Source of the DNA: Scalesia atractyloides
Taxonomy: Eukaryota; Streptophyta; Magnoliopsida; Asterales; Asteraceae
NCBI GenBank assembly: GCA_947069175.1
Contig: CAMTDV010000007.1
Location: 53,706,083-53,770,082, forward strand
DNA length: 64,000 nt
Direction of reading: 5' to 3'
A program made the position numbers and the translations under genes. Below the pieces are notes generated by a model. The model was given only the letters and a program-made list of their open reading frames with translations. It had not been told where the DNA came from and searched no databases. Positions 33,291 to 44,229 of the stretch are shown here, in pieces (position 1 is the first letter of the stretch; each line of letters starts with the position of its first letter).

Positions 33291-33775
33291 TTTCCCTCAA
33301 CTGAGAATACTTACACCTCTGTTCCCTCGTATAGGGTAACCTTAGTGTCCTACTCCCCAACTCAACAAGGGAAGCTTTACAAAACCGTGAGTATACTCGA
33401 TCCGTTTACTTTTTATCACTTTTGGGTGCAGTACATGTAAACTATCAAAACACACAAAACATGCTTATACTTAATCACATCCAATCCTTACCCATGCTTA
33501 CGTGACAAACTTGAACCATACACGCTTTCCCTCAACTTAGAATACTTACACCTCTGTTCCCTCGTATAGGGTAACCTTGGTGTCCTACTCCCCAACTCAA
33601 CAGTTCACGGTTTACTAAGGAAGCTTTACAAAACCGTGAGTATACTCGATCCGTTTACTTTTTATCACTTTTGGGTGCAGTACATGTAAACTATCAAAAT
33701 CACACAAAACATGCTTATACTTAATCACATCCAATCCTTACCCATGCTTACGTGACAAACTTGAACCCATACACG
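33291..33775 (+). repeat. Tandem duplication in H 5' LTR
   Basis: Unit 1 (33291-33525) and unit 2 (33526 to about 33775) both start TTTCCCTCAACT and are nearly identical. Unit 2 has an extra AGTTCACGGTTTACT segment. The 3' LTR has one unit (about 58138-58370), so the duplication arose after insertion, or in assembly. Confidence 0.8.
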
Positions 33776-34375
33776 CTTATGCTCAATATGCTTATACCAT
33801 GTCATTAACTTTGATCAAGCCTCCCTTAACATGTATAGCGCTATAGGATTAACGCGCCGCCCGTATTCGTGAGGTCATGTTAAGTAAATAAAACGGTCTA
33901 GTCAGTGCTATGATTAGATTACGCTAGCGGTAAACTTTGGGTTGACACGTATAATTGCATGACAGTTTTGCCATGTTAGTCCCGGGTTTACATTTATGCA
34001 TGAGGATTTGTTAAACATTTATATTATGTTAGTCAAACTTGTATACTCACCAATGCCTTGTGTGTTGAACTATAAATTTAACATGTTTTGCAGGTTGATG
34101 ACAATGACGATCCCTAAAATATAGTAGAATGGACATAGAAACTCATCTTAATTTTGATATGTGTAGGATCGTGTTTCTAATTGAAATATTATACTTTTGA
34201 TGTACTTGTAATTGAAATTGATGTTGTATTTGTTTCCAAGCAATGCACTTGAATCTTTAGTAATGAAATGAAATATTGTTCCTTTAAATACTTGTCATAA
34301 TTTAGCGTTATGTTGTCTCGAGCAATCTATTTACGTCTGCCCCAATGATTCCGCCATCGTTGGGATGTGACAGAT

Positions 34376-34388
34376 TGGTATTAGAGCC
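34376..34388 (+). other. Primer binding site of element H
   Basis: TGGTATTAGAGCC, three bases after the LTR end. Confidence 0.9.
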
Positions 34389-34458
34389 ATAACTATAGGG
34401 AATTAGGAAAAATTGCATGAGGGACCTAGTCTATAGTCTAAGCACCAAATCAGACCCT

Positions 34459-34605
34459 TTCGTACGAATTGAGACCCTTTCGTACAAATTGAGACCCTTT
34501 GTGCGAACTGAAGCACTTAGTGCAAATCTGGACTTCTTTTGTGCGAACTGAACAACTTCGCACAAAGTGAGCCCATTTCGTACCAAGTAAATTGTTTTGC
34601 ACGAG
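34459..34605. repeat. Phased decamer array in H leader
   Basis: Eight decamers start at 34459 (TTCGTACGAA), 34479, 34499, 34517, 34539, 34557, 34577 and 34596, mean spacing 19.6 nt. The first three sit in a repeated TGAGACCCTTTCGTAC context. The array begins 70 bases after the PBS, as in the leader of the unrelated element F. Confidence 0.8.
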
Positions 34606-35484
34606 TAAAAAGTCTAAACTTGCCTACTCTTCTTCTGATCTAACCGTGTTTCTTAAAAATTACCTGTCTTTCCTAAGGCTGACACATACACCTTGAAGAA
34701 TGAAGACGCTCGTGTTTCACTAACGAGGCGATTTTCACCAAAATAGGCTCAATTGCTTGCAATATTTGATCAAATCCCTCATTCCGTGTATTCGATTATA
34801 CACGAAGTTACACCATCAAGTTAGGAGTGAAATTCGCATCTTGATGGAAAAACTGCCATTTCATGCTCTAGTGGACTTACCAACGAGTCAAAATTTGCTC
34901 CTCGTATGGTAGGTACAAACCACACATAGGGTACGATGCTATCAAGTTAGGGGTAAAACCCGCATCTTGATAAATAGTCTCATTCCTCGATTTTCATGCC
35001 AAAGTTTCCGAATTTTCGGTCAGTTAAGGACATGTAGTAACTGGAAGGGTAAGATGCCGTTAACTGCTCCTTGATGAGAGTATTTTACCTATTAAGCCAA
35101 AACATGTCTCCCTAATTCGAAAGGACTTTCGATTCACTTTGGAATAGTCGAAGTTTCTAAACCCAAAACACTCAAATGTTTTATCAAGCCACTCTTTTAT
35201 GATTATATCAATTGCTATGTGTTTTACATTTGATGCATTTACCATTTGAAGTTGAGAGCACAATTCGCACACCCTTTTGTAATCTAAAACAACTCTAATA
35301 ATCGTGAACAAACTAAATTTACTACCCTTATCACTTTTATACGTGCTATTACCATGAGAATACTGTTATGCTTTTATACATGACATACTCTATGCTTATA
35401 CAGGAAAACGAACTTTATTTCTAAAACACATTATGATCAAGTCTCATCTTTCCCCTACCTCGACCTTTTAGATTTCTTCAAACG

Positions 35485-36718
35485 ATGAATACTCGTACTC
35501 CAAGAAGCACTCCAACAGCGGTGACTCCATGACTAAGAAGCAGATGCTGAAATTTATCACCAAGTAGACGGCCAAGGTGATCCTTGACATCGTCAGCAGG
35601 ATCCAACCCACTCCTAGCCCCACCAATATGGAAACTCTAAACGACACGACCGACACTAAGGTCGTAACCCCCAAACCTACCTTAACCTTCAAACAGTTCA
35701 ACTCCTGTAGCCCAGCGCCATTTACAGGCGAAGAAGGTGGATAAGTTACTTCAGTGGTTCGATGCCATTGAAGTCACTTTCTGCCAAAGGGGATGCCCTG
35801 ATCATCTTTGCACCACCAACGCCACTGGCGTCTTTCATCGCGAGCTCCCGATTGGTGGATGTCGGAGTGCAGCATTCGTGGCGAAGACGCTGCATATGCC
35901 TTGAACTGGAACGAGCTTAAAAAGCTCATGGAAGACAAGTTTTGTCCTCCCCAGGAGCGCCAAAAACTCGAGAACGAGTTTTGGAATTCAAGCAGTTGGG
36001 AGTGACAACCTCGGTCTCACCACTAGTTTAAACAGTAGTATTTTATGCCCTTCCAAGTTGATTCATCCGACAAGACCAGAGCCAAATACACACGAGCCCT
36101 CCCTTCTTCATTCTCCAACTACGTTGAGTCCGCTCAACCTAAAACCTAAGAGGACACTTACAGCCTCACGCCAAGTTTAACCATAACCTGCTTATCGATG
36201 GAGCCTTCGAGACGAAGGGTTCAACCAAAGCTGCTCACCAAGCCACTACTAAACTAACCCCTAAACCCACACCTACTAAACTACCCACCAAAAACAACAA
36301 CAGAAACGGTAGGAAGGAAAGGCTTCAAACTAAAATTTTGCGGTTTACTCCACAAAACCTCACAACAGCTGACCTTAACCCAAAACCCTGAACCAGCCAA
36401 ACGAGGCTACACTGTGACTCTTCCCAAGTGTGCAACTTGTACCTATCACCACCCTACTACCACACCATGCCGCCTTTGCACTACGTACAATAGGTTTGGG
36501 CACTTCAACACCCAATGCCATTTTGGCCAAAAACCTCCAGTTTACCAAACCCGTCACCTGCCCAAAACCAAGTCCAGCAGCCAGCGAACAATGGTCGCGC
36601 TTGTTACAAGTGTGGCGACCCAAATCACCTCGGCAACGTTTGTCCCGCACAACCCGGCTCAGCAAACTCCTCGTGGATGAGCTTTCATCATCACTGCTGC
36701 CCAGGCCCAGAACAGTAA
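35485..36718 (+). pseudogene. Gag of element H (heavily broken)
   Basis: The ATG at 35485 follows the leader. Readable capsid pieces include LLQWFDAIEVTF (35750) and ALNWNELKKLMEDKFCPP (about 35900-35955), the counterpart of TWEELREIMTRRFCP in A. Two zinc knuckles are seen: CRLCTTYNRFGHFNTQC (36470-36520, with extra residues between the cysteines and histidine) and CYKCGDPNHLGNVC (36603-36644). Stops and frameshifts are frequent. The leader 34606-35484 shows nothing else. Confidence 0.75.
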
Positions 36719-36720
36719 TG

Positions 36721-37206
36721 ACGTGATTAATGGTATGTTCCTAGTAAACAAATGCATAAGTGTGGATGCTCTAAGTTGCCAGCGCGGGTAAAAGTTTTGT
36801 GTCCGCTGAATTTTAGCAAATGCATAAGTGTGGATGCTCTAAGTTGCCAAAATCGTTTGGTGTCAAAGTCGTAACGGTAAATCCGTCCTTTTCGATTCCG
36901 TCCTTTCTAATTGTACTCTTGATCTTAACGATCACAAGTTTTCAATCGACCTTATACCTATGCAAATGGGTAGTTTTGATGTCATCATAGGCATGGACTT
37001 GCTTCGTAAGGTCCGTACTGAAGTCGTTTATTCAGATAAATTCATTCATATCCCTCTTCCATTCGGTGATTCAACACACATCTATGGCAACAAACCTTCT
37101 AAAGGTCTCAAACTCATGTCATGTACTCAAGCAAACAAGTATTTACGCAAGGAGTATTTTGACTTTCTTGCCCACATTATGGAAAATAAGGATTTGAGGA
37201 AAAAGC
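36721..37206 (+). pseudogene. Protease region of element H, active site lost
   Basis: The place where the family has a DSGADRSFV-type active site holds instead two copies of a 33-base segment, GCATAAGTGTGGATGCTCTAA and flanks (36752-36785 and 36821-36853). No catalytic Asp is readable. The C-terminal half is good: MGSFDVIIGMDLL and HIPLPFGDST to KYLRKEYFD (36966-37170). Confidence 0.7.
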
Positions 37207-38560
37207 ATGAGTGACGTTCCTGTTGTTCGTGATTTTCCTGATGTTTTTCCTGAAGCCTTACTTGGTCCTCCTCCTTCTCGTTCTGTTGACTTCCGCATTG
37301 ATCTCATTCTTGGAGCAACTTCTATTGCTAAAGCCCTTATCGTCTCGCACCATTGGAAATGCAAGAGCTGTCAAGCCAACTTCAAAAATTACTTGATATA
37401 GGCTTTATACGCCCTAGTACTTTCCCATGGGGCACTCCCATCCTCTTTGTCAAGAAGAAGGATGGATCGTTTCGCATGTGCATCGATTGTCGCGAACTTA
37501 ACAAAGTCACTATTAAGAATCGCTACCCTCTTCCTCGTATTGATGACCTCTTTGATCAACTCCAAGGTGCAACGTGCTTTTCTAAGATTGATCTTCATTC
37601 TGGCTACCATCAACTTCGAGTCCTCAAAGAGGATATCCCCAAAACTACCTTTGTACTAGATACGGTCATTAGGAGTTTGTGGTTATGCCTTTCGGATTAA
37701 CCAATGCACATGCGGTTTTCATGGATTTGATGAACCGTGTGTGTAAACCATACTTGGAACCGTTTCGTGATCCTCTTCATAGACGATATCCTCATCTAAT
37801 CCAAGATGCAAGACGAGCATGAGCGACACTTGCACCTAATCCTCGAAACTCCTACGTGGTCGACAACTGTAAACAAATTCTCTAATTGTGAATTTTGGCT
37901 ATCAGAAGTTCAATTTCTCGGACACGTTGTGAACGAGAAGGCATACACGTAGACCCTGCAAAGATTGAAGTTGTCAAGAATTGGATCGCACCTAAATCTC
38001 CGTCTAAAATTCGTTCTTTCCTTGGATTAGCGGGTTACTATCGCCGATTCATTTCTAACTTCTCAAAGATCATTGTTCCCCTCACGTTCTTGACTCAAAA
38101 AGATAAACCTTTTGTTTGGGGATCTGAACAAGAGGAGTCTTTCCAAATGCTCAAGGACATGCTTTGCAATGCTCCTATCCTAGTTCTTCCTGATGGTAAC
38201 GACGACTTCGTCGTGTATTGCAATGCATCTAACCTAGGTCTTGGTTGTGTCCCTATGTAACAAGACAAGGTTATCGCGTACGCTTCAAGACAACTCAAAA
38301 TTCATGAAAAGAACTACACTACTCACGACCTTAAACTGGGTGCAGTTGTTTTTACATTAAAGATCTGGCGACACTACCTTTATGGTACCAAGTGTGTGGT
38401 CTTCACCAACCATAAGAGCCATCAACACATCTTTAACCAAAAAGACCTCAACATGTGTCAACGTCGATGGGTGGAATTCCTCAATGACTACGACTGCGAG
38501 ATTCGCTACCATCCTTGTAAGGCAAATGTAGTAGCCGACGCTCTTAGTCGTAAAACTCAT
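37207..38560 (+). pseudogene. Reverse transcriptase and RNase H of element H
   Basis: In order: VVRDFPDVFPEAL, GFIRPSTFPWGTP, FRMCIDCRELNKVTIKNRY (YRELN is usual), FSKIDLHSGYHQLRV, FGLTNAHAVFMDLMN, FIDDILI (37776-37796, then a stop), and RSFLGLAGYYRRFI (38010-38055). RNase H has VYCNAS for VYCDAS and FTNHKS for YTDHKS, so two catalytic aspartates have become Asn (G-to-A changes). A TAA at 38258 splits it. ADALSRK marks its end (38535). Confidence 0.85.
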
Positions 38561-39457
38561 GTGATGAGCGTTCGTTGCTTCCAAATCCTAAGCGACCTTC
38601 GAGAACGCATTCGTGAAGCACAATACTCATTTGTTCACGAGAATAACATGTACAACGAGATGAAGTGTGGTAAAGAAGATCAGCTCGTGTCCAAATCCGA
38701 TGTTATTTTGTACTATCTCGATCGCATGTGGATTCCCAATCATGGCAACCTTTGTGACTTCTTGATGAAGGAAGCTCACAAATCCTGATATTCCATTCAT
38801 CCTTGCGCTGAGATGTACCAAGACCTATGTACGTCTTATTGGTGGCCTAGAATGAAGAAGGATGTTTGTCTATGTTTTGAAATACCTCACCTGTTCCAAG
38901 GTAAAGGCTGAGCATCAACGTCCCTCTGGCTTACTTGAACAACGACAAATTCCAGTCTAGAAATGGGATAGCATAGCAATGGATTTCATTTCCAAACTCC
39001 CTCGTACTCCTCTGGTCATGATAGCATTTGGGTAATCATTGATCGCTGACCAAATTCGCTCACTTCCTCCCCATTCGTGAAGAATACAAAGTCGAGAAAT
39101 TGGCACGTATCTACACGGATGAAGTCATTTGTCGTCACGGTATTCCCATTGACATCATCTCAGACCGTGATGCTCGTTTCACCTCATGTCTCTAGCAGAC
39201 TTTCCAAAAATCCCTTGGTACTTATCTTAACCTTAGTACTGCCTTTCATCCTCAATCCGACGGTCAAACTGAGCAAACTATCCAGACTCTTGAGGATATG
39301 CTTCATTCTTGCATAATAGATTTTGGTGGCAACTAGGATATACACTTGCCTTTGGTAGAATTCTTGTACAACAACGTTCTCATGTTGTATTCAAATGGCA
39401 CCATTTAAAGCACTGTATGGACGTAAATGTCGATCGCCTATATGTTGGCATGAGATC
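38561..39457 (+). pseudogene. Integrase of element H, cut by element G
   Basis: Spacer and HHCC zinc region (HKS..YSIHP, CLTCSKVKAEH-like in a shifted frame, 38770-38915), then MDFISKLPRT (38980). The core is frameshifted; parts such as HPQSDGQTEQTIQTLEDM are readable near 39250-39300 (Glu present). The last readable motif is YGRKCRSPICWHE (39415-39455), near the C-terminal domain. At 39458 the LTR of G begins; AGATC (39453-39457) would be its left TSD. Confidence 0.8.
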
Positions 39458-40088
39458 TGTTAGGATCTGAGTTTGATATTGATGTGATTGTTTGGATGAA
39501 GTCAATGTAAGAAGATAAATAACAATGAGACAGTGCAGCGGAATTGTGTAAACTTTGAAATCATAGCAATAGAAAGATTGTTTTCATTGAAATGCTTTTG
39601 TAATGATAATCACATATGCATGCAAACTACAAACTCCCCCTCAGCCTAAGATCACTCTACTTTGTCCGTACAGAATGTGTAGAAGAAAGTGATAGATAGA
39701 AAAGTAGAGGCACTTTTCTATTTATAGAACATTACAAACCACTGAGCATCTTTGGCTAACGTTACTATGAAAGTGACATTTAACAAACTAAAACAAACTC
39801 TATCCGCTGCTATACCTAAACATTGTTACATTCATTACATAGAAAAATTATGTTAATCAACAACTACTGAGGTATCCTCTGTTTGTCTTCAGCAGACCTT
39901 TGCTTCATCAGAGTTTTTTCTCTAGTAGATCTTTGCTTTCAGCAGAGCTTTGTCTTTAACAGATCTTGTGAATAGTCTTTAAGTATGTGCAGAGTTTAGA
40001 GCAGTAGATCTTTATTAGTGGTCAGATGTTGTAGATTGTTTTGGCTTTCCAATCATTTGTTCTTTTGTAGAGTTCAATAGATCCAACA
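39458..40088 (-). repeat. 3' LTR of element G
   Basis: 631 bp, TGTTGGATCTATTGAAC (minus strand, from 40088) to CCTAACA at 39458. It matches 56069-56716. It contains the 17-nt-phased CAGANC words. Confidence 0.9.
39893..40029 (-). repeat. 17-nt-phased CAGANC words in G 3' LTR
   Basis: On the plus strand: CAGACC 39893, CAGAG 39910, TAGATC 39927, CAGAGC 39944, CAGATC 39961; then CAGAGT 39991, TAGATC 40006, CAGATG 40024. The first five are exactly 17 nt apart, most followed by TTTG or TTGT. The 5' LTR has six at 56506, 56522, 56539, 56556, 56573 and 56590. Confidence 0.75.
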
Positions 40089-40100
40089 ATCTCCCCCTAC
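40089..40100 (-). other. Polypurine tract of element G
   Basis: On the minus strand GTAGGGGGAGAT, directly before the 3' LTR. The same tract follows the other LTR at 56717-56728, showing a second G copy there. Confidence 0.9.
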
Positions 40101-40349
40101 AACAGATGATGCCAAAACTCTTCTTTATTTCTGATTTGTATTTCTCAACAAAAATTCTCTAATTTGCCCTTTGAACTATAGTTCAAAGTTCATAGAGAAC
40201 ATGTCTTCAAAATCCCTTTGCAATTCAAGGTTCAATAGATCTTGGAGGTCATCTGCATCCAGACCATATGCATCCTCCATTTTCAACTTTTCAATCGTCC
40301 ATTTGATTTGAGCAAAATCAATTCATGGGTGTCTAGGATGACTTCCATT

Positions 40350-43300
40350 TTAGAATTTTGAATCAACAGGCTTTTGTGAGGGAAGACTTATTGTTGAGCT
40401 TAGTGGAAGTGATTTGCTTACAAGTTTCGAGATTGTTTCTTTTAGTTTATCACTTGCAGCATCAATATGATAGAGGAATTGACTTTTGATTCCCTCTTTT
40501 CCGTGTTCTTCAAACCTCTTTTCATCGTCCTCATCCATCTGCTTTTGCCTTTTTACTTGAAGTAAGGCAAGTGTGGGTAAGACAGAGGATAAGGGCTGCT
40601 TTTTAAAGGTTTGGGTTTGATGAGGGACAACATCTGTTGAATAGTATGGCTTTCTTGGAATTGTAGGATATTTCTTTCGAAGCTCTTCCAGATTTTTGTT
40701 TGTATCCACAACCCTAGACTCAAACCATCTAGCAACTGACCTTTCACTACCATAGTTAGTAGTAACCAGCTCTTGCTTCATCCTTTAAAGCTTTAAAGCT
40801 CTGTTTTAATCCATCTGCCTGTTTTTCTTCCAATCAGGTGTTGTTGGCTTGTGTAGAGGATCTTTGAGCATTGCTTGTATTATGTCAACTTCTTCTTTGA
40901 GATCATTTAATGACCAATCTTTAAACTATGCTCTGGTAGCTTTGTAAGGTTTATGTTGCATAATATGGTCAAGATAATCATGTTTTAGTTCTTCATCAAG
41001 CTTAGCATTCATAGGCCTTTCTGACATAGACTTACTCATATCTTTGGCAAAGTCTTCAATCTTTTTCACTTTGCTCAATTCATAAGACAAAATGCCTTGA
41101 GTAGTCCTTTCATCTTTCCCTTTGCTCTTCTCGTTGGCTATTTTCTCAGCCTATTTGGCCTTCAAATTTAGATATTCATCTAAAGTTCTTGGCTTCCTGT
41201 AACCAAAGAGAGATGGAAAGTCTATCTTTGAAATATCCTCTATTGTGAAAAATGATTCAATTTCTTTTTGCACAGCCATCATTTCTAGAGGATATTTGGT
41301 AGCAAAAGGTATTATGGATGGTGGTTGATAAATGGTTGGAAGTGAAGTGGTTTTATGTGAAGGTGATGAGGATGGTGATGAAGAGATAGGTTTTGATGAC
41401 AAAAGGATTGGTGATGAAATCCCTTCATCATCATCTTCAACAATAGAAGTTTTCCTTTTGCGTTGGAATTTGATTTGAAGTGAAGGTGGTCGTGTTGGAA
41501 TTCTTGATGGTGTGGATAATGGCTGGGTTAAAGGAGGAAATGTGATCATGGTAGAGGTTGAGGTAACATCTGTTGATACAATAGATGTAACATCTGTTGG
41601 TTGGTTGTATGGTGGTGGTGTAACATCTGTAGGTACATTTGTTGTACCAACATCTATTGGTGGTGGAGATAATTTATTAGGTGAAGGTTTTTATTTCTTT
41701 TGAGGTGGTGGAGTTGGTTTAGTTTGAAAGGAGCAGAGGATACACTTATTGTAGGCATGGCGGTGGTTTTAGAAGAGGTGGTTGTTGGTTATCTGACATT
41801 TCTTGTTGACTTTCTTCTTTTTGAAGTGCCAATGTCTTCTTTTTCCATTTGCTTACCATGTTCATATTCAATGAGCATGGAAGCCATGCTTTCTAGTGTA
41901 TCTTGCTTTCCAGCTTTTCTTTAGCAATCTCTTCTGCTTGTTTGTTCAGGGTCTCATCAATCCCTTTTTGAACACCAGCATCTGATGCTGTAGCAGAAGT
42001 TTGGTTTGCAGCAGTGGTTGTAGCAGACCCTAGCTTTTGTTGTACTTTTGAATCTGGCTGCAACTTTCTCATTTTATCACTCTCCCCCTTTTTGGCATCA
42101 TCATCTACTTCTTCTTGAAGGACTATTGTAGGGGCATAGCCAGTAGTCTTCACCAAATGTTCCTTAATGGCCTTGATGTCAGCTTGAGTATCTTTGTATC
42201 TGCCTCAACCATGCTTCTGATTAGCTTCGTGTAATTTTCATGGTGGATGTCAGCCAAATTTCTATGAGCTAGAATGATTGGTTGCACAGGTTTCCATAGC
42301 TCATTGGTAATTTGTTTGTTGATGGTTGGCTTTGAGAATTTTGTAACATCTGCTTCATCATATCTTTCATTTCAGTGATTGAAGACTCCATTGATGTCAT
42401 TCACTCCATCAAATCCTTGTATCTCAATTCATCACCTAATTTAATAGGATCATTTGAATCCCTACCAGAGGTAGTTGTATTTAGATCATCAACAGGAGGA
42501 ATCTCCATGTTATCAAAACCAAATGCCCCCTTTTCTTGTATTGAGGACTTTCAACTGGAGTGGAGGTTACAATTGTAGCCACAACAGTTTTTGTCTATAA
42601 GGAAGTCTGATGGATGTAACCACTGTCCAACTAAAACATTGTTGTGTCATTAGTTGTAGTGGCTGCTTCACTTAAATTACCACCAAGAGTTACTTGTAAC
42701 TCATGGGGTGTAGCCTTCTCAGCTATTTCTCGGTTAGCAAAGAGATTTATATCAGACTCAGTCACATGTAGAGGTGAACTCTCATAAACAGGAGATTGAG
42801 AGGAACTGATTTGTGTCTTAGTAATCTCAATTGCACGAAACAGAGGTATGATGGTAGGTGGAATTGATGTGATGGTTGTGGGGTAGAAAGGAATTTGCCC
42901 TAGGAGAGGGGCAAAAAGATTCAAGTGAATCATCTGCCTCATAGTATGGGATCTGTATGCTTACAACATGTTCCTTTTGTGAGAAACAGGAGGAGTTTGG
43001 CTTTGAGGTGGAGATCTTTCCAACTGTTGTGAGGAAGTAACAACAGTGGTTTTCAAGTGGCTTTTGTACTACCACAAGGTTATCCTCTGGGATCTCATCT
43101 TCAAGGGATGGGTGCCATTTTATGAAATTTTGGTTTTGGTGGGCTTTTTGGATTTGGATGGTTTATTTTTGGATTTTTTGGTGTGGAATTTGCTTTTGTT
43201 TTGGAAACCTTTGACTCCATAAATTTTATTCTTGTAAAGGTTTCAGTAGTAAGACTCTTCATTTCAAAAACAACCCCTTGTTTAAAATATTTTTCTGAAA

Positions 43301-43894
43301 GTTGTTTTTGTAGATAATAGCTCAAAAGCCTAGGATACAAAAGAAAAGCTTTATTTTTTGATGTTTTATTAAAATTAGCCACCAAGTCCATAAACAACAC
43401 ATAGCATATCCCGAAAATTGAATATTTTGTGGAATCTCATTAAATGAGGTCGTCTTTCCTGAAAGACATGTAAGTAAGGTATGTAAAAAGATTATCATTT
43501 CAGCAGGAAAGTTTGGTTTGTAAATGGTAACACCAGTTAATTGACCCTCATACCCACGTTCTATAAACTCAGCATGTAGTTGCTGCTTGCCAAAGGAATT
43601 GATACCTTCTAGTTCATTTAGACCAAAAGTTTTGGAAATTGATGATGGGGAAATTTGGACAAGGGTTTCTCCGACCTTGGAAGTGATAGCATATGGCTTT
43701 TTCTTTTGAGATTCAACTTTAGCATTTGCCCAGAATTGTCGGAGGGTATCCGCATAAATTGGTGCGTTTACAAGCATGATATCTTTGTATTTTGAGGATG
43801 TGAGAACATCGATTATTGGATGGAATGAAGTATTATCGTCGGTTTTCTCGAAAGTAGGGAGGTAGTTATGTGGGAGTTTGATGTTAAGAGCCAT
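40350..43894 (-). pseudogene. Accessory ORF of G, copy next to the unique C-terminal part (repeat R1)
   Basis: Starts ATGGCTCTTAAC at 43894 in a good CCATGG context. N-terminal domain: MALNIKLPHNYLPTFEK, PIYADTLRQFWANAKVE, SKTFGLNELEG, FLHTLLTCLSGKTTSFNE. After a frameshift, FMDLVANFNKTSKN and LLYPRLLSYYLQKQL, then a Lys/Pro-rich part. Only this copy runs on into unique C-terminal parts: helical EEVDDDAKKGESDKMRK (42100), Ser/Pro-rich SIVEDDDEGISS (41440) and MKQELVTTNYGSERSVARW (40781) to the stop at 40350. No transmembrane segment or signal peptide. Homologous to the E accessory ORF. Function unknown; several frameshifts. Confidence 0.75.
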
Positions 43895-44040
43895 GGTCGG
43901 AGATGGAAGTGAGGAGTAACAAAAAGATAAGAGTAATGGAAACCGCTTTTTAGAATTTTGAATTCGAGACGGCAAGTAAAAACTCTGTTTGGATGGAACA
44001 ATGATATATAAAGTGAAAAAGTGAATGCTGACGTGGCAGG
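43895..44040 (-). promoter_or_regulatory. Promoter-like segment upstream of accessory ORF, R1
   Basis: On the minus strand: an ACGT-core element TGCCACGTCA (44038-44029), TATA-like CTTTATATAT (44013-44004), then about 110 nt of pyrimidine-rich 5'UTR-like sequence to ATG (43894). The arrangement fits a Pol II core promoter. Confidence 0.5.
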
Positions 44041-44229
44041 GGTTTCAAAGGTCTGATGGCTAATCATCTATTCACGTGTAACCGCTGATGGATAATGGAT
44101 AACAGTTGTTAGGGGAACCGCTGTAGAGAACCAGCAGTGGTTGAGAATGGTGGTCATGAACAGTGGAGATTTTAATCTATCAGATCATAGATATCAGTGA
44201 AGAAGGCAAAACTGTGGTTTAGCCCAAGC

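Larger units (their letters stand above)
32059..34372 (+). repeat. 5' LTR of element H
   Basis: 2314 bp, TGTAACTCC to GGATGTGACA. It corresponds to 57100-58980 from about 32297 on. TATA-like CCTATAAATACCC lies at 32465-32477, just downstream of the first decamer cluster. Also inside: an (AT)n run (33006-33032) and a 235-bp tandem duplication not shared with the 3' LTR. Small ORFs are chance. Confidence 0.9.

Noticed and set aside
40350..43894. Envelope glycoprotein in G
   Set aside because: No signal peptide, transmembrane helix or furin-like site is visible; the product is Lys/Ser/Pro-rich, so it was left as an accessory protein of unknown role.
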